From Thysanoteuthis rhombus (Eukaryota > Mollusca > Cephalopoda > Oegopsida > Thysanoteuthidae), in contig OY735209.1 in assembly GCA_963457665.1 (NCBI GenBank), positions 57,479,019 to 57,543,018 on the forward strand: a stretch of 64,000 nucleotides of DNA, written 5' to 3'. The notes beneath the pieces were generated by a model. That model was not told where the DNA came from. It ran no database searches and was given only the letters and a program-made list of their open reading frames with translations. Both the position numbers and the translations under genes were made by a program. Every line of letters starts with the position of its first letter. The first letter of the stretch is position 1. Shown here one piece after another: positions 23,238-34,720 of this stretch.

Positions 23238-23955
23238 TGTATTCACATCTTAATTTACATACGCGGATCATTACCTACACACTAAGTGCTTCACTGATTG
23301 CCTAGTTCTGGTTTTATCAGAGGAAGTTTCGTGATTGAAAACCTAGGTAAGTCTCCTTTTCTTTCTATGCAATGGTCAGTCTCATGCTTATAAGAACCAC
23401 AAATCTCCAAATATATAAATGCCAGTATGCATTGGCCATACATTCATCTCCAGTCAAGTAATCTTAAATGTACCTCCCCAGGATTTGCTTGATCTGTTAT
23501 CAAGAATATTTGCCTAGTATTCTCAGGAGTAAATAGCACTGGTAGAGAAATATTCTCTGATATATTTTCAATGGAACTTTTGCAATCAGACACGCATTAA
23601 TATAGCAGTGGCATTCACTGCCTCAACACTAAAACTGCTATCTTGTCAGACCAGCAGACATTGGCAACATTCCAAATTCAAACATTGAATTAACTGAACA
23701 TTCCACTGTAATCTCTCTACCTTGCTGTGTGTTGAGTTCTCGGTGATTAACTTTGCAACAGATAAAACCTTTCTATAAGATCACCAGTATTCCTTTACAC
23801 TGAAGTCTATGAATAGCACAAGAAAAATGATAATGATTTCTCTCCTTGAAAATGAATATGCCTATTGATATTGTAATTTATCATACCTTTATACATCTTT
23901 ACTTATGATGAGCTAATAATTTTCACGTTTTTATAAATGCAGAAATACATACACT

Positions 23956-24002
<47 letters not shown>
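23041..24002. other. No gene seen; contains (TA)n tracts
   Basis: (TA)n tracts lie at 23191-23234 and 23958-24003. The sequence between them has no supported coding region or family. Confidence 0.5.
23191..23234. repeat. (TA)n microsatellite
   Basis: TA repeats, about 44 bp. Confidence 0.95.

Positions 24003-24003
<1 letters not shown>
23958..24003. repeat. (TA)n microsatellite flanking element H1
   Basis: About 45 bp of TA repeats directly joined to the left end of the H element. Confidence 0.95.
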
Positions 24004-24006
<3 letters not shown>

Positions 24007-24292
24007 GATGCTCCCTTATTCAGGGTTAAACACTCTTCAAGTAAGATAACTCTTTCATTTTAAGTTATATAGCAATGCTTTTCAAACTCTGGAATAGAGC
24101 AATCTGATGGATGGTGTATTGTGTGTAAGTAAATATATTGCTTAAATTACTGACCATCTAGTTCTGTGTAGGGTCTGGAGCGAAGGTTTCAATTCTACCT
24201 TGTGGTACTAGATGAATAATGGATAGTCTATAGCCACACTGAAGAGCTGTGATACAATGAAACAGCTGTTTGTGGATGACTCAATTATCAAT

Positions 24293-24293
<1 letters not shown>
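24003..24293 (-). repeat. Microsatellite-flanked element H, copy 1
   Basis: About 290 bp bounded on both sides by long (TA)n tracts. Read on the minus strand it gives CATCCACAAACAGCTGTTTC, a CTCTTCAGTGTGGCTATAGA block, TAGTACCACAAGGTAGAATT, GAAACCTTCG, and, near its far end, AACCCTGAATAAGGGAGCAT. The same order is seen in copy 2 at 34060. It has no coding potential. Elements bounded by microsatellites are known in molluscs and other invertebrates, but I cannot assign a named family. Confidence 0.75.

Positions 24294-24345
<52 letters not shown>
24293..24345. repeat. (TA)n microsatellite flanking element H1
   Basis: About 50 bp of TA repeats at the right side of H1, followed by short TG/TA variants. 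Confidence 0.95.
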
Positions 24346-24354
<9 letters not shown>

Positions 24355-26074
24355 ATGTATATGTTTGTTAATGAAAATCACAATTTGAATGATTTTAATA
24401 TTCATGTTAATTTGAATGTATATTTCAAATGATAGCATTTTTTCTGGAATACTTATACATGAGAAAAAAATACATACACAATTCTATCAATATAGATATA
24501 AGTTTAGCTTGGTACAGCCCAAGGTTGTGTAGAGTGTAGAGTATTCAATGAGGATTAAATACACTACAGTAGTAATGTCTGTGAGACTAGCTTGCTAAAC
24601 ACAAATCTCTGCTAAGGTATCCCATACAGACCCCTGAGAGTTTAATATGGCCCTAGAATAAAAATTTTATACAATTTTTTTCCCAACATATCTAAACACT
24701 ATGAACTTAAGAAACCAAGAGCACTGTCACTTTAACTCCTTTATTCAGTGTTGCAAGATGTGATCAATCAATTTTTTCACTTGGGAAGTCAAGCTTGAAT
24801 TTGAAATATTTAAGAAAAAAAATATATAAATTGGCAAGACAGGACTAGAAATTATTTGAAAAATGACAATAGTTATTTGCTTTCTTTTGCGGTGGGAGGA
24901 GATCTGAAAAAATGATACATTGGAAAAATATATATTACATTATTCCACCCTGTCATTGTGTGTTTCGTAAGTAAAATATTGTTTCGTAAAACCGTTTTGA
25001 AAATATACAGCACTAGTACAACCAAGAGTAAGATAAATTTACAGTATTTACATAGTATGTATGTTTTTTTTTTCAATGTATAAGTATAATTTATATACTC
25101 TATTGCACTTCATCAGCTCTTATACACACATACAACCAAGTAAATTTTTATTTTTATATTTTTTCAAATTAGGAGAGTAACTTTTAGAGTTAGGAATAAC
25201 TTAAACATCATAGTTGTATTTGGCTATTTATTTTTAGTTTTCTATTAAAAAAAAGTGATAAAATATAATGATAGAAAAATATGGCTTGAAAATAACTTTC
25301 TATGCATAAAATCTAAGGCTTTATGTCAACTTACTTATTTCATACGTAAATAAATATATAGAGAAAGATTATTCACTATTATTTGTTTAGTAGATCGACT
25401 AGAACTTTGGACAAGGGGATCTGTTATTTCATATAATATCCAAGGTATCTATACTGATATTGGAGGCTTCTGTTCATGTATGTATTTGTGTGTCTGTGCC
25501 AGCATGAGCTTAAAATAACAAGACTCATGAATCTAACTTCTGGCATGTAGACTCGCAAGACATCTAGTTATGACCAAGGCTATGTGAGGTTAATCTTGGA
25601 GATCATTTGAGGTCATCAAAGAGCACAGCATGCCATTTCTAGCTAATCAAAAAATGGAGTGAGATATTGAGTTTGCTATGAAATACAAAAATTTTTCTAC
25701 CTCACAAATGGAAAGGTATATAAGGTCAAATTTGTCCTCTGAGATCACCAGAGAATATTGGAGGTAGAACCGGTTTGTTGCCTTCATGGCCTGTGTTACA
25801 GAGAAACAATCACATTCTTGGAGGTAAATTGGTTTATGGAGCTGACAAGAAAATTTTCCTCTTTTGTTCACAAAACCTTGAGCAATCCTAAAAAGGTACT
25901 GATGTTGTGTACTCAGAAGCCCTTTCAAACTAAAAGACTAAATCATTTGTTTTGTGTATCAGTATATTTTTTCAGTAACCACTACTTTTTTATGTGTAAA
26001 TAGAGTAAATAATGTTGCATTGTGTTGTGTTAGAAGAAAAATATTAAACTGTTTCTCTATGTTGTTATATTGGC
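24346..26074. other. No gene seen
   Basis: AT-rich sequence. The overlapping short frames at 25647-26003 on both strands have no recognisable domain. Confidence 0.4.
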
Positions 26075-26570
26075 TGTTATTCTTATCTGGGCAATGCTAG
26101 GCATCTTTGCTTGTATCCATTATTTCCTATACTTGTGACACAGATTCAGTTGCTCCTGCATCCTGCAACACATGAGGCAGTTAAGGCTTTACCACGTATG
26201 ATTCTAAGCCAATCTGCTGATGTCATTCCACCATTCTGTTGAGCAGATGTAGGTCCTTCTTAACTGTCTATTGCCAGCTTATCTTGGGTTATCCTCTCTT
26301 TCTCAGGCTTTTTGTCATCCATTTATTAGATATACAGGTATTCTTGTGAGGAGTTTCAAAATATGCCTCAAACAGCAGAGATGCTGACAGCAGAAGATGG
26401 TCAACAAAGGGGAACTGCTGTCATCTGTCTCTGAACTCTTCGTTTGAAATTCTATTTGATGCCCTGGATTCACTTAAGCATCTAGTGTCAAGGGTTTCTT
26501 CATCTTGAATTTCCAGGTTATGTGCCATAGATCATTGCGTATATCACGTACTTATGCATTTGACCTTCTA
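26075..26570 (-). pseudogene. Possible decayed LINE C-terminal region (not family L)
   Basis: Read on the minus strand with frame shifts, the region gives NKWMTKSLRKRG, then a decayed K/R and W block, KDLHLLNRMVDDIS with changes, and RLAQNRTWWRSLNCL near 26190. The order resembles the C-terminal 'WRD..A.NR..WR.L' tail of endonuclease-type non-LTR retrotransposons. The sequence differs from family L, so it would be a second lineage. No catalytic motif is present, and only one copy lies in this window. It could also be an unrelated repeat. Confidence 0.35.
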
Positions 26571-26774
26571 TATAAAGCCATATAAATGCAAAAGCATCTG
26601 ATCGATTATACTCATCTAAGAAGGCAGATCTGGTATGTTACATGATGCAAAATTGAAGGAAAATGTAGGAAAGGTTTTAAAATAAATGAATGAGGACTAG
26701 GGCTGTAAAAAAAGGACAGAAAACCAGGATATCAACTTCAATAGAGGTAAATAGAAAGATTTAGTTCCAAACTA
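26571..26774. other. Unassigned
   Basis: AT-rich spacer between the possible LINE tail and the next L fragment. Nothing supported. Confidence 0.4.
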
Positions 26775-26945
26775 CCTAGTATATAAGAGAAAAAACAGGA
26801 GTTGGAGACATCATAGAATCTATTAGAAAACTCAAATGACAATGAGCTAGACAAGTTCAGGGAGTACTAGCTCTGCAAAGCCCATGATAGAGAGGTCTGG
26901 TAAATCTTGGGGAAGGACTATGTCAAACAATGGATGCTACAGGCT
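26775..26945 (+). pseudogene. LINE (family L) C-terminal fragment with internal deletion
   Basis: The order is ATAAGAGAAAAAACAGGAGT (encoding IREKTGV), GAATCTATTAGAAAACTCAA (ESIRKL), then a direct jump to AGACAAGTTCAGGGAGTACT (DKFREY). After that come a GGTCTGG block and a CAATGGATGCTACAGGCTGA end. Comparison with 52737 shows that the central WAGHVARM-to-RWRDEL part is deleted. Confidence 0.75.
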
Positions 26946-27865
26946 GACGAAAAAGAAGAAGAATTCTTCATCAAAAGAAACACAGAACAGTTTATTAAAG
27001 AAATGATATGGTGGTTGCTAAGTATCCCGGCAATAATCAGACCTGAATCTTCTATCATTAAGGAGAAAAAAGAATCAGTGAATGTATAGAAAATCCCTCA
27101 GGTCTAATAATTTTTTCAGACAATTAAACTTGAACCTTCTATTTAACAAAAAAAAAAAAGGAATTGAAAATATTTTTACAATGAAAATTAGGGAGCAAGT
27201 CATACTGCCCATGTTGTTGGTAAATAAAAATACTATATAAATGTTACAATTGATGTTCAAAATTCTGTTTCTATCATTTATTGCTTTGCACTACCAAGGA
27301 AAAGAGACCCCTCTTTCCCTGCAACTTGTACACCTGATAAAAGCTGTGGAAGCGATTCATTGAAACAACATAAATAGCAAAAAGAATGAGTTCAATTGTA
27401 GGAAAAAAATCTTTTAACTCCTTGGTTGTTGTCCAAAATAGATCACTTAATATTGATGGCATCAATTCCTTTTTTGGTTTCTTTTGGCAAACGAATCTCC
27501 AGATTATTTCCGGTGATTAATCACAATCCATGTGAAAAATATTTGGATTTGTTTCTTTGTTGGCATAAATTGTGTTTGGAATTGGCATCTCGTTCTGATT
27601 TAATCTTTGCTGAAATCAAGTTTGCATCTTCCAGAAATTTTAGGGGAGGAATCAAAGATGATTAAATCATCTTCTAAACCTTTTGAAGAGACAAAAAAAT
27701 GGTTCTTCCTTAGCTGAAAAACCTGGCTTCATTTAACCGTCTGCTCTAGATTCTTTTTTTTCCTAAAGAAAGGAAAATGACTGTAATTACACCCTGACGT
27801 AAAAGATTTTTGAATAACTTTTTCATCTTTTCAAAACAAAAGCAAGAAATAAATAAAACTTTTCA
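26946..27865. other. No gene seen
   Basis: A-rich and T-rich sequence with short frames only. The frame at 27426-27665 has no domain that I recognise. Confidence 0.4.
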
Positions 27866-28212
27866 CAGCATGTCGTGTTGGGGATGATTAATTAGAAATT
27901 TGAAAAGAGATGATCAGTGGATAGGTTACTTCTCTCACCTTTTGTTGAATCACTGAAAAGTCTGAATTTTCAAAAGAGAAAACGAGCGGGAACGTATCCA
28001 GGCACAAATTACAGACCAATTTATTATAAACTTACATTGCAAATAGAAAACCCCACAGAAAACCTATTCAGAGAGTGAATTTTAAAAAAACAAAAAAACG
28101 TTTTTCTTGTACATGTAATCAGGAGTAAATTTTGATGATTTCAACCCTCCAGCTCCTTTAGTATGGCCTGTATGTATGACATATATACAGCCAACCTACC
28201 AGTTTTGACAGT
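27866..28212 (+). repeat. R1 interspersed repeat, copy 5
   Basis: It starts within the AGCATGTCGTGTTGGGGATG block and lacks the outermost GGTTAGT end. It continues through TTACTTCTCTCACCTTTTGT, TATAAACTTACATTGCAAAT, CAACCCTCCAGCTCC and CAGCCAACCTACCAG. Confidence 0.8.
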
Positions 28213-28288
28213 TACTTATAATGATAAACGAATTGAAAATAAAGCAATATTTGCCTTTAAACTATTTCTTGATAACATTTTTTCATTC

Positions 28289-28372
28289 AGTTCAGTTCAG
28301 GAAGTATTCGTTCTGCAACACCCATGAAGAAGAGGTCTGGCAAATCTTAGGTATGGTCTATGTTCAATAACA
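28289..28372 (+). pseudogene. LINE (family L) extreme 3' fragment
   Basis: About 85 bp with GTTCAGGAAGTATTCGTTCT, GAGGTCTGGCAAATCTTAGG and a CTATGTTCAATAACATAG end. These match the last coding part of L (FRKYW..., EVWQILG, VYVQ) but without its tail. Confidence 0.7.
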
Positions 28373-28624
28373 TAGTAAAAAAAATGATTATAATGATGTA
28401 TATATGTATATGCATGTAGTTCCTTGGATAGCATAGCATATATAATCACCTTGTGAGCTGGCACACTGGCTTATGAAGTGTAATGGCAAAAAGCCCTTTA
28501 TATATTCAGTTCACCTGTTAAAATCCCCTCAATTTGAACAAGAAGTATCATCCACAATATCTAAAAAAAGATTATTTACGCATGCGTATCTCTGTCTCTG
28601 TCTGTCTGTCAGTCTGTCTCTTTA

Positions 28625-28680
<56 letters not shown>

Positions 28681-29087
28681 GTGTGTATGTGTGTGCGTAC
28701 ATGTATTTGTATTTATATATGTGAGTATATGTACCCTAGTTGTAAAATCTTTTCATATTTTAATGAACTAATTTCCAGAAACTGCAGCTGAAAACTGATG
28801 AATCTTTTTTTAAAAATCCAAAAATTAAATTCATTCCCAGATATCTGACAATGTTTAATTTGATTTCAGTTAAGATCTTGAAAAATCGATTGACGATTTG
28901 TCAATGTTGATAATAAACAAGCTGGTATCAAATTCTAACCGAGCTGATAATTTCTCCTTTGGATTTTCTTCTTCAATTGATGATATGTCCAGTTTTTACT
29001 TCACCTGAATTATATTTATCTGTTATGCCTCTGAAGAGACCACATTCTTGATCATTTTGATGCTGGGCTATTCAAAACAGTCAACAA
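28373..29087. other. No gene seen; compound microsatellite
   Basis: It contains (TCTG)n, (TC)n and (TA)n at about 28592-28678 and TGTG/TATG variants to 28730. The frames here are microsatellite translations. Confidence 0.55.
28592..28678. repeat. Compound (TCTG)(TC)n(TA)n microsatellite
   Basis: TCTGTC units pass into about 28 bp of TC and then about 30 bp of TA repeats. Confidence 0.95.
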
Positions 29088-29395
29088 GAACTGTCACCAT
29101 AGGTTTCTTCAGTTTTTATATTGGTCTAGTTGGCTTAGTATATAATGTATCACATATACAAGCCACATCAATGGTGCTGTAGAGCTGAAAATTTCAATTT
29201 ACAATGTAAGTTTATGCTAAATTGATCTCTTAGTTTGTGTCCGCCAGTATTCTCACTTGTCTTTTTTTTCTATTCAAACTTTTTTAGTTTCCAATGAAAG
29301 GAGTGAAATGTAATTTTTTTCATTGATCTATCCTTTTTCCTAATCTTAATTGATCACCCCAATACAGCAGGCTGCCAGAAGACTACTTTGTCAAG
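29088..29395 (-). repeat. R1 interspersed repeat, copy 6
   Basis: The plus strand reads GTCACCATAGGTTTCTTCAG, TTACAATGTAAGTTTATGCT, TAGTTTGTGTCCGCCAGTAT, TTGATCACCCCAATACAGCA and CTGCCAGAAGAC. Part of the middle (the C-rich block) and the outer end are deleted. Confidence 0.8.
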
Positions 29396-31089
29396 TCTTG
29401 ATAGGTGCTTGTTTCATGGATGATGATATATCTATTTGAAGTTGAAAGTATTATTAAGATTACAATTTGAGTGGATTAAAACAGCCGTCTGAATTCATAT
29501 TATACAGAATCAAGAATAAAAAGAGGCTATTTATTTGTCACACAAAGAAGATCAAATTGATATTATTCTATGTGTTACCATCAGGTTGGCTACTAAATTC
29601 ATTGAAGTAACCATTTATTAAAATCATGGGAGATGGTTGATATCAAACTCAGACAGTCCTGAACACTTTAATTAAAATGAATTGAAAATTATCCATTCAC
29701 TATAATGAAAGCTCAAGGTTTTGCAATCAAAATCTCCAGGTGGGCCATGTGTCAATTATAAGAAGACAATGAACCAAATCTGGAGATTTGAATTTTTGAA
29801 GCCCTTCCAAAAAAACAAGTCAAGCTGCTGCAGGGTCTACTCCTACTTTTATTCTGACAGGAGATGTTTACAGCAGCTTTCGTATTGTATATATGATCAA
29901 TATAAAAGCATAATAATATATATATATAGTATAAATAGAATGAAATAAGCTACCACATACCTATATGATGAATTTTCATTAATATCTAAGACTATCTAAC
30001 ACAGCATCCTAGCTATAAGTTTGTCATGAATTCAAATCACGGGGAATATGAATTTTTCATATTAGTTTACACCCCTAATTTTGGTGAGGATTGTCTTTCC
30101 TCTTGTTACGGTGGGAAAATAAACTTGACTTCTGCTCTGCTTTGGAGTTTGACAATACTTTATCCTGGTGTACAACATTGATCAGCAGAATACTAAAAGT
30201 TTCAAGTTGGAGCAATTTTATTGATGAATTACCAAGTATACGGTCATCACTTGATAAAATCTTCAAATAAATGATTTTCAATAACTTCTAATAAGTCAAA
30301 TAATAATTTCAAGAAAAAGAAATTTTTCATAAATTTTTTTATCTTTTGCTTGATGTTATCAGCAGGTTATCATTGTCTAAAAGACCCTGTCCCAGAGTGA
30401 TCACAATAAACGACTTTCTCTGTATAATGGTTTTGTGAAACGAATATGGCATGAGCCGATATTTATCATGATTCATTCCTTAATTTTTTCTGACACAGGC
30501 CATTAATATTGTCAAAGATAAAGAGAGAAATGGCCGACCTAAAATGAAGTATTATCATGGATCCAAATGCTGGCTTATGAGATGACATTAAAAGATTCTT
30601 TCTCCTTTTATTCTGTTATCAACCTTGAGTAATATACTTGTATAGTTTCATTCATATATTTAGAGGATGATGATCTTCTTGACACAAGAAAAAATTAACC
30701 ACAAACCAGTAGTAAGTGATATTTATTCGCTGTTGACAAGCAAGTGGTGAAAATTCATGGACAGAGCGACAACCAATTTATTTGCATTTTTTTTATGTCC
30801 CTCCAAACAATATCCGATCTTGTATCAGTATTTACTAAGCTTAGCATAATAAGGCAGAATAGTACAAGTTTGTGATGACCTAGTAATTTGTTCAATGGAA
30901 TCTACTTAGGACAACCTGAGACTACTAGTATACCTTGAATTGTGTGGTTTCGATTTGTGTCGATTTTGATGTAGTATGTTCAAGTTAATATAAAAAAGTA
31001 TTAGAAAAAACACATCAAGTTATGATAACACCATTAACAGGTAAAAGATAACATCTTATTACTACTTATCATTTCCTTACTCTTATCAT
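29396..31089. other. No gene seen
   Basis: AT-rich sequence with a short (TA)n at about 29920. A segment near 30005-30060 is weakly tRNA-like but too short to support. No coding region. Confidence 0.4.
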
Positions 31090-31195
31090 TATCTAAATAA
31101 GCAACAGAAATAAAATGGAAAAAATACTAGTAGAAAATGAAAAACAATTGTCAATGCTTCATCTAATAATAAATTCAAAATGATATTACCACTAA
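31090..31195 (+). repeat. S1 SINE tail-only fragment
   Basis: The blocks AAATAAGCAACAGAAATAAA and CAATTGTCAATGCTTCATCT are in the same order as the 3' half of S1. No head. Confidence 0.5.
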
Positions 31196-31424
31196 TAACT
31201 ACTACTGATATTTGGAATCATTTAAATGTAGAAGTAAAACATTTTGTCAGTCTGATCTCTTGAAAATTGCATATATCTTCCTGGCTCATGACCTTTCAAT
31301 AGGTCCTTAACAAAGATAGTGACTTTGGTTGAAGTCAGTATAATACTTGATCCATACTGACAGCATGTGGCTGTTTGTGCAAAGGGTGTTATAAAACTGA
31401 ACCATCATAAGAACATTGTAATTT

Positions 31425-31963
31425 TAGAGAGAGGAAAAGAGAACAGGAAGATGAAAGAGATACAGTGAAAGAGAAAGAAAGGAGGAGAGAGTGAGAGTGA
31501 AAGAGAAAAGAAGAGGGAGTTTTGAAGAAAGGAAGGTAATGAATAATCAAAAAAGGGTGAAAAAGAATGTGTAAGAAAGAGAGGGTGAGAAACAAAAGTG
31601 AGAGAGAATGGATAAGTTTCAAATGAGAGAAGGAAAAAAATGAGGAGAAAGAGAAAGTGATGTTGAAAGAGAGGTGTAGAGATAGAGTGATAGAAAAAAA
31701 GAAAGTTTAAGAGCAAAAGGAAAGAGTGAGGAGGGAAGATTCAGAGAGAAAGGGAGCGAGGAATAGACATAGAGAGAATGCAAGAGAGGAGAGAGAAAAA
31801 AGAGAAGAGTGGAGAGTATGAGAGTAAGTAAGAGAAGGAGCAGGAACAAAAAGAAGGATACAGAGAGGAGGAGAGAGTTTAGTGAGAGGGAGAAAATAAA
31901 AGAGCATATAAAAAGACTGACAGACAGAAAAAGAGAGAGAGGAGAAAAAAAGAGAGGGAAAGT
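31425..31963. repeat. Polypurine/polypyrimidine tract of about 540 bp
   Basis: The plus strand is dominated by GA, GAA and GGAGAG words with only scattered pyrimidines for about 540 bp. Overlapping minus-strand frames rich in Ser, Leu and Phe are translations of the tract and are not genes. Such mirror-like purine runs can adopt triplex DNA, and they often arise from degraded GA microsatellites. Confidence 0.9.
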
Positions 31964-33371
31964 GCATTGTACTTGAAAGTGCTATTCCAAAATTCTTGAA
32001 CAATTCTGAGAAGGTAATCTGCCGATCCGGATGTGAAGATAGGAAAATTCAATTTATCTGGAAATGTTTTTATGTTCTCTTCACTTGTCAAATGCCCAAG
32101 AGGACTCCTCATCTCTCGTCCCTACCCAGGGAAACATTTGCTTTCATAATTCTGCTTGGTTTCTATTCTATTGCTACTTCTTATAATCCAATAATCAATA
32201 GTGCCTCTTTTCATTGACTATTGTGTACACATCTTGTACACATGTGTTCACGCCTGACAACTCCATACTTTGCAGTGTTTAAAATCTTTGTCCACAATAA
32301 CTTGGTCTTGATGGTGCTTGGCAGACACACATTGACACAATCTTCCTAATGCTTCACGAGTGGTAGAGAAACAAGGAAAAATTGCCTCTCATCAAAAATT
32401 TTTAAAACATTATTTGACATCATGAAGTCTTCCATTTGCTAAATTGACAAACAATTCAATATTGTCTGGTAGTCAACATGTTTAGCTTCTCTGAAAAAAA
32501 GGTGGCTAATATGAACATCTGAATTGAACATAGATTGTTTAAACTTCTACACATGAAAGAAAAACTTTACAAAGAGAAATGACCAAACAACAATTATAGA
32601 TTGAATGGAAGCTAAATTGAAGTGTTTGTGTACAATAAGAAATATATATATATATATATATATATGAATTGCTCCATATTTATTGGGCATCAATATATTC
32701 ATGTAAAAATGAACTGTATAAATCTGAGCTTCTTCGTTTAGTCGAGACTTTGTAATAGGGCTCTGTAAAGATTTTTGAGTTGACTAATGAAGCCAATTGG
32801 ATATGCTAAAGGGACTTTCTGTGAGCCAAAATGACTTAGGTGCACATTCCAGCTCAATTGCAAAATGATTTCAAGAGCCATTTTTCTTAAATAAAATAGA
32901 TGTTTGCTGAGGAGCTCAGGTCAGAAAATTTTGTTTCCATCAAATATTGTAAGGTATTTCATGCTGAGTAAAGCTTACAGAAGAATCATATGCCCGAGAT
33001 CAAATAATTTTGCTTTATTTACAATCAAATGTCAGATAAGTCCTTGTTTTAAAAATGAAACACTTGAGCAGACTGATACCTAAGACGTAGGGGAGGTAAT
33101 TGTGCATATCTGCTCAAAAATTTAATCCCTTCTTCCGTAGCCTACCACTCACCTCTTCACAAAATTCCAATGGAATTCATTTTGAGAAATTATGAAGATA
33201 TCACATGGACAAACAGACAGAAAGAACACTGTCAAAATTTTAGATTGAGTTGTTTCTTACAAAGACAATCAGTTTACAGTCAAAAGCCCATAAAATCATC
33301 AGAACTTTCAGTAAAAGATCTTTCAGGATCAAAAGCTTCTGAACTTGTCTAGCGTGTCTTATTGATTCCCT
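31964..33371. other. No gene seen
   Basis: AT-rich sequence with a short (TA)n at 32640-32666. The frame at 33170-33352 has no recognisable family. Confidence 0.4.
32640..32666. repeat. (TA)n microsatellite
   Basis: About 26 bp of TA repeats. Confidence 0.93.
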
Positions 33372-33660
33372 TCAACAGTAGCAGCTGTTGTTGGACATAG
33401 ACCTTTCCCAAGATTTGCCTGACCTCTTTACAATGGGTGTCGCTTGGCCAATATTTTCTGAATTTGTCTAGTACATCTTGCCATCTCATTATCTGCAGCT
33501 ATAGTTTCGCATATGATCTCTGGGGGATCCACATTGAGTGTCATAATGTCCAGTGGTTGTCTACCATCCTTGCATTCTATATCAACTCTGACTCCTGTCT
33601 TTTCTTTAGTATACTATAGCATGATTCTGCCGTGTGCACGTTTTGGTATTGGAGTCTTTT
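33372..33660 (-). pseudogene. LINE (family L) 3' fragment
   Basis: The plus strand reads TGTTGTTGGACATAGACC, TTGCCTGACCTCTTTACAAT, TGAATTTGTCTAGTACATCT, ATCTCTGGGGGATCCACATT and GTCCAGTGGTTGTCTACCAT. It then jumps past the KWRWAGH part to TCTTTTCTTTAGTATACTAT and CGTGTGCACG. This is the C-terminal region of L with an internal deletion and many substitutions. Confidence 0.75.
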
Positions 33661-34015
33661 GAACTTTTATTAAGTAAATTACGGACCCAATTTGCAAGAA
33701 CTCAGCCAAACATACTTTTTGAGGAAAGTCTGGGAATGCTCAAAAAATTCTCCCATTTAAAATAATAGTTATTGTTTCCTTGCTTTATGGAATTTTGCTT
33801 TAGAGAGATTTTTTAGGAACAATCTACTTTCGGATAATCTGGGAGAAAGCTGTAATAATAAGAAATAATAATAAGAAACAATCAAAGTCAATTTTTCTCT
33901 GTTTTCGGGGTGCATATGTGTGTGGTGTTTGTGAATTGAGGGCTGTAGATATACTTTATCTTTATATAAATTTCTTGGAATAGACATGATGTGATGATAT
34001 CTGGCAGTTACAACA

Positions 34016-34017
<2 letters not shown>
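33661..34017. other. No gene seen
   Basis: Unassigned AT-rich sequence leading into the microsatellite-flanked H element. Confidence 0.4.
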
Positions 34018-34050
<33 letters not shown>

Positions 34051-34052
34051 CA
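34018..34052. repeat. (TA)n microsatellite flanking element H2
   Basis: TA repeats with ACATA interruptions, directly left of H2. Confidence 0.93.
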
Positions 34053-34059
34053 TATTTAT

Positions 34060-34440
34060 TATTGTGTCATTCATAGACAGCTGTTTCGATGTATTACATC
34101 TCTTCGGTGTGACTATAGACTATAGACCATTATCCTATCTAGTACCGCGAGGCAGAATTGAAACCTTCACTTCAGACCCGTAGACCGATATCCTACCTCT
34201 TGACTACGGAACTGGACAGGCAGTAAGGCTGAATTTAAGCTATATATTTAAATTACACAGAAATCCCTCATCCACCACACTGCTCAATTCCTATAGAAGA
34301 GCATTGCATAAGCTTACAGAGTGCTCAACCCTGAATAGAGGAGCATTAATTATTGTATCATCCACAGACAGCTGTTTCGATGTATTACATCTCTTCAGTG
34401 TGGCTATAGACTTTCCATTATCCTATCCAGTACCACGATG
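34060..34440 (+). repeat. Microsatellite-flanked element H, copy 2, with partial tandem duplication
   Basis: The unit starts ATTGTGTCATTCATAGACAG, then CTGTTTCGATGTATTACATC, CTCTTCGGTGTGACTATAGA, GTACCGCGAGGCAGAATTGA, and ends with AACCCTGAATAGAGGAGCAT at about 34337. At once the first ~90 bp restart (about 34350-34440), in the same orientation, and break off into a TA tract. Copy 1 (24003-24293) lacks this restart. Confidence 0.8.
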
Positions 34441-34500
34441 CATATATTTATATATATATTTATATATATATATATATAAAGAGAGAGGGAGAGAGAGTTT
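34441..34500. repeat. (TA)n with (GA)n
   Basis: Interrupted TATATT/TATATA repeats running into AGAGAGGGAGAGAGAG. Confidence 0.92.
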
Positions 34501-34562
34501 ACAGAAGCTTTATAGCTTTAAACACTAAAGACATTAAAAATTTTTCAAAAATTTTCAATATT

Positions 34563-34565
<3 letters not shown>

Positions 34566-34619
<54 letters not shown>
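34566..34619. repeat. (TA)n microsatellite
   Basis: About 54 bp of TA repeats. Confidence 0.96.
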
Positions 34620-34620
<1 letters not shown>

Positions 34621-34656
34621 CATAAAATCTCTCTGTGTACATATCATAAAATTTCT

Positions 34657-34681
34657 CTATCTATCTATCTATCTATCTATC

Positions 34682-34710
<29 letters not shown>
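34657..34710. repeat. (CTAT)n(AT)n compound microsatellite
   Basis: Six CTAT tetramers followed by about 28 bp of AT repeats. Confidence 0.96.
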
Positions 34711-34713
<3 letters not shown>

Positions 34714-34720
34714 ACAATCA

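Noticed and set aside
31389..32112. Overlapping Ser/Leu/Phe-rich minus-strand open frames up to about 100 codons
   Set aside because: They are translations of the polypurine tract. All frames stay open because the tract lacks the bases for stop codons on that strand.
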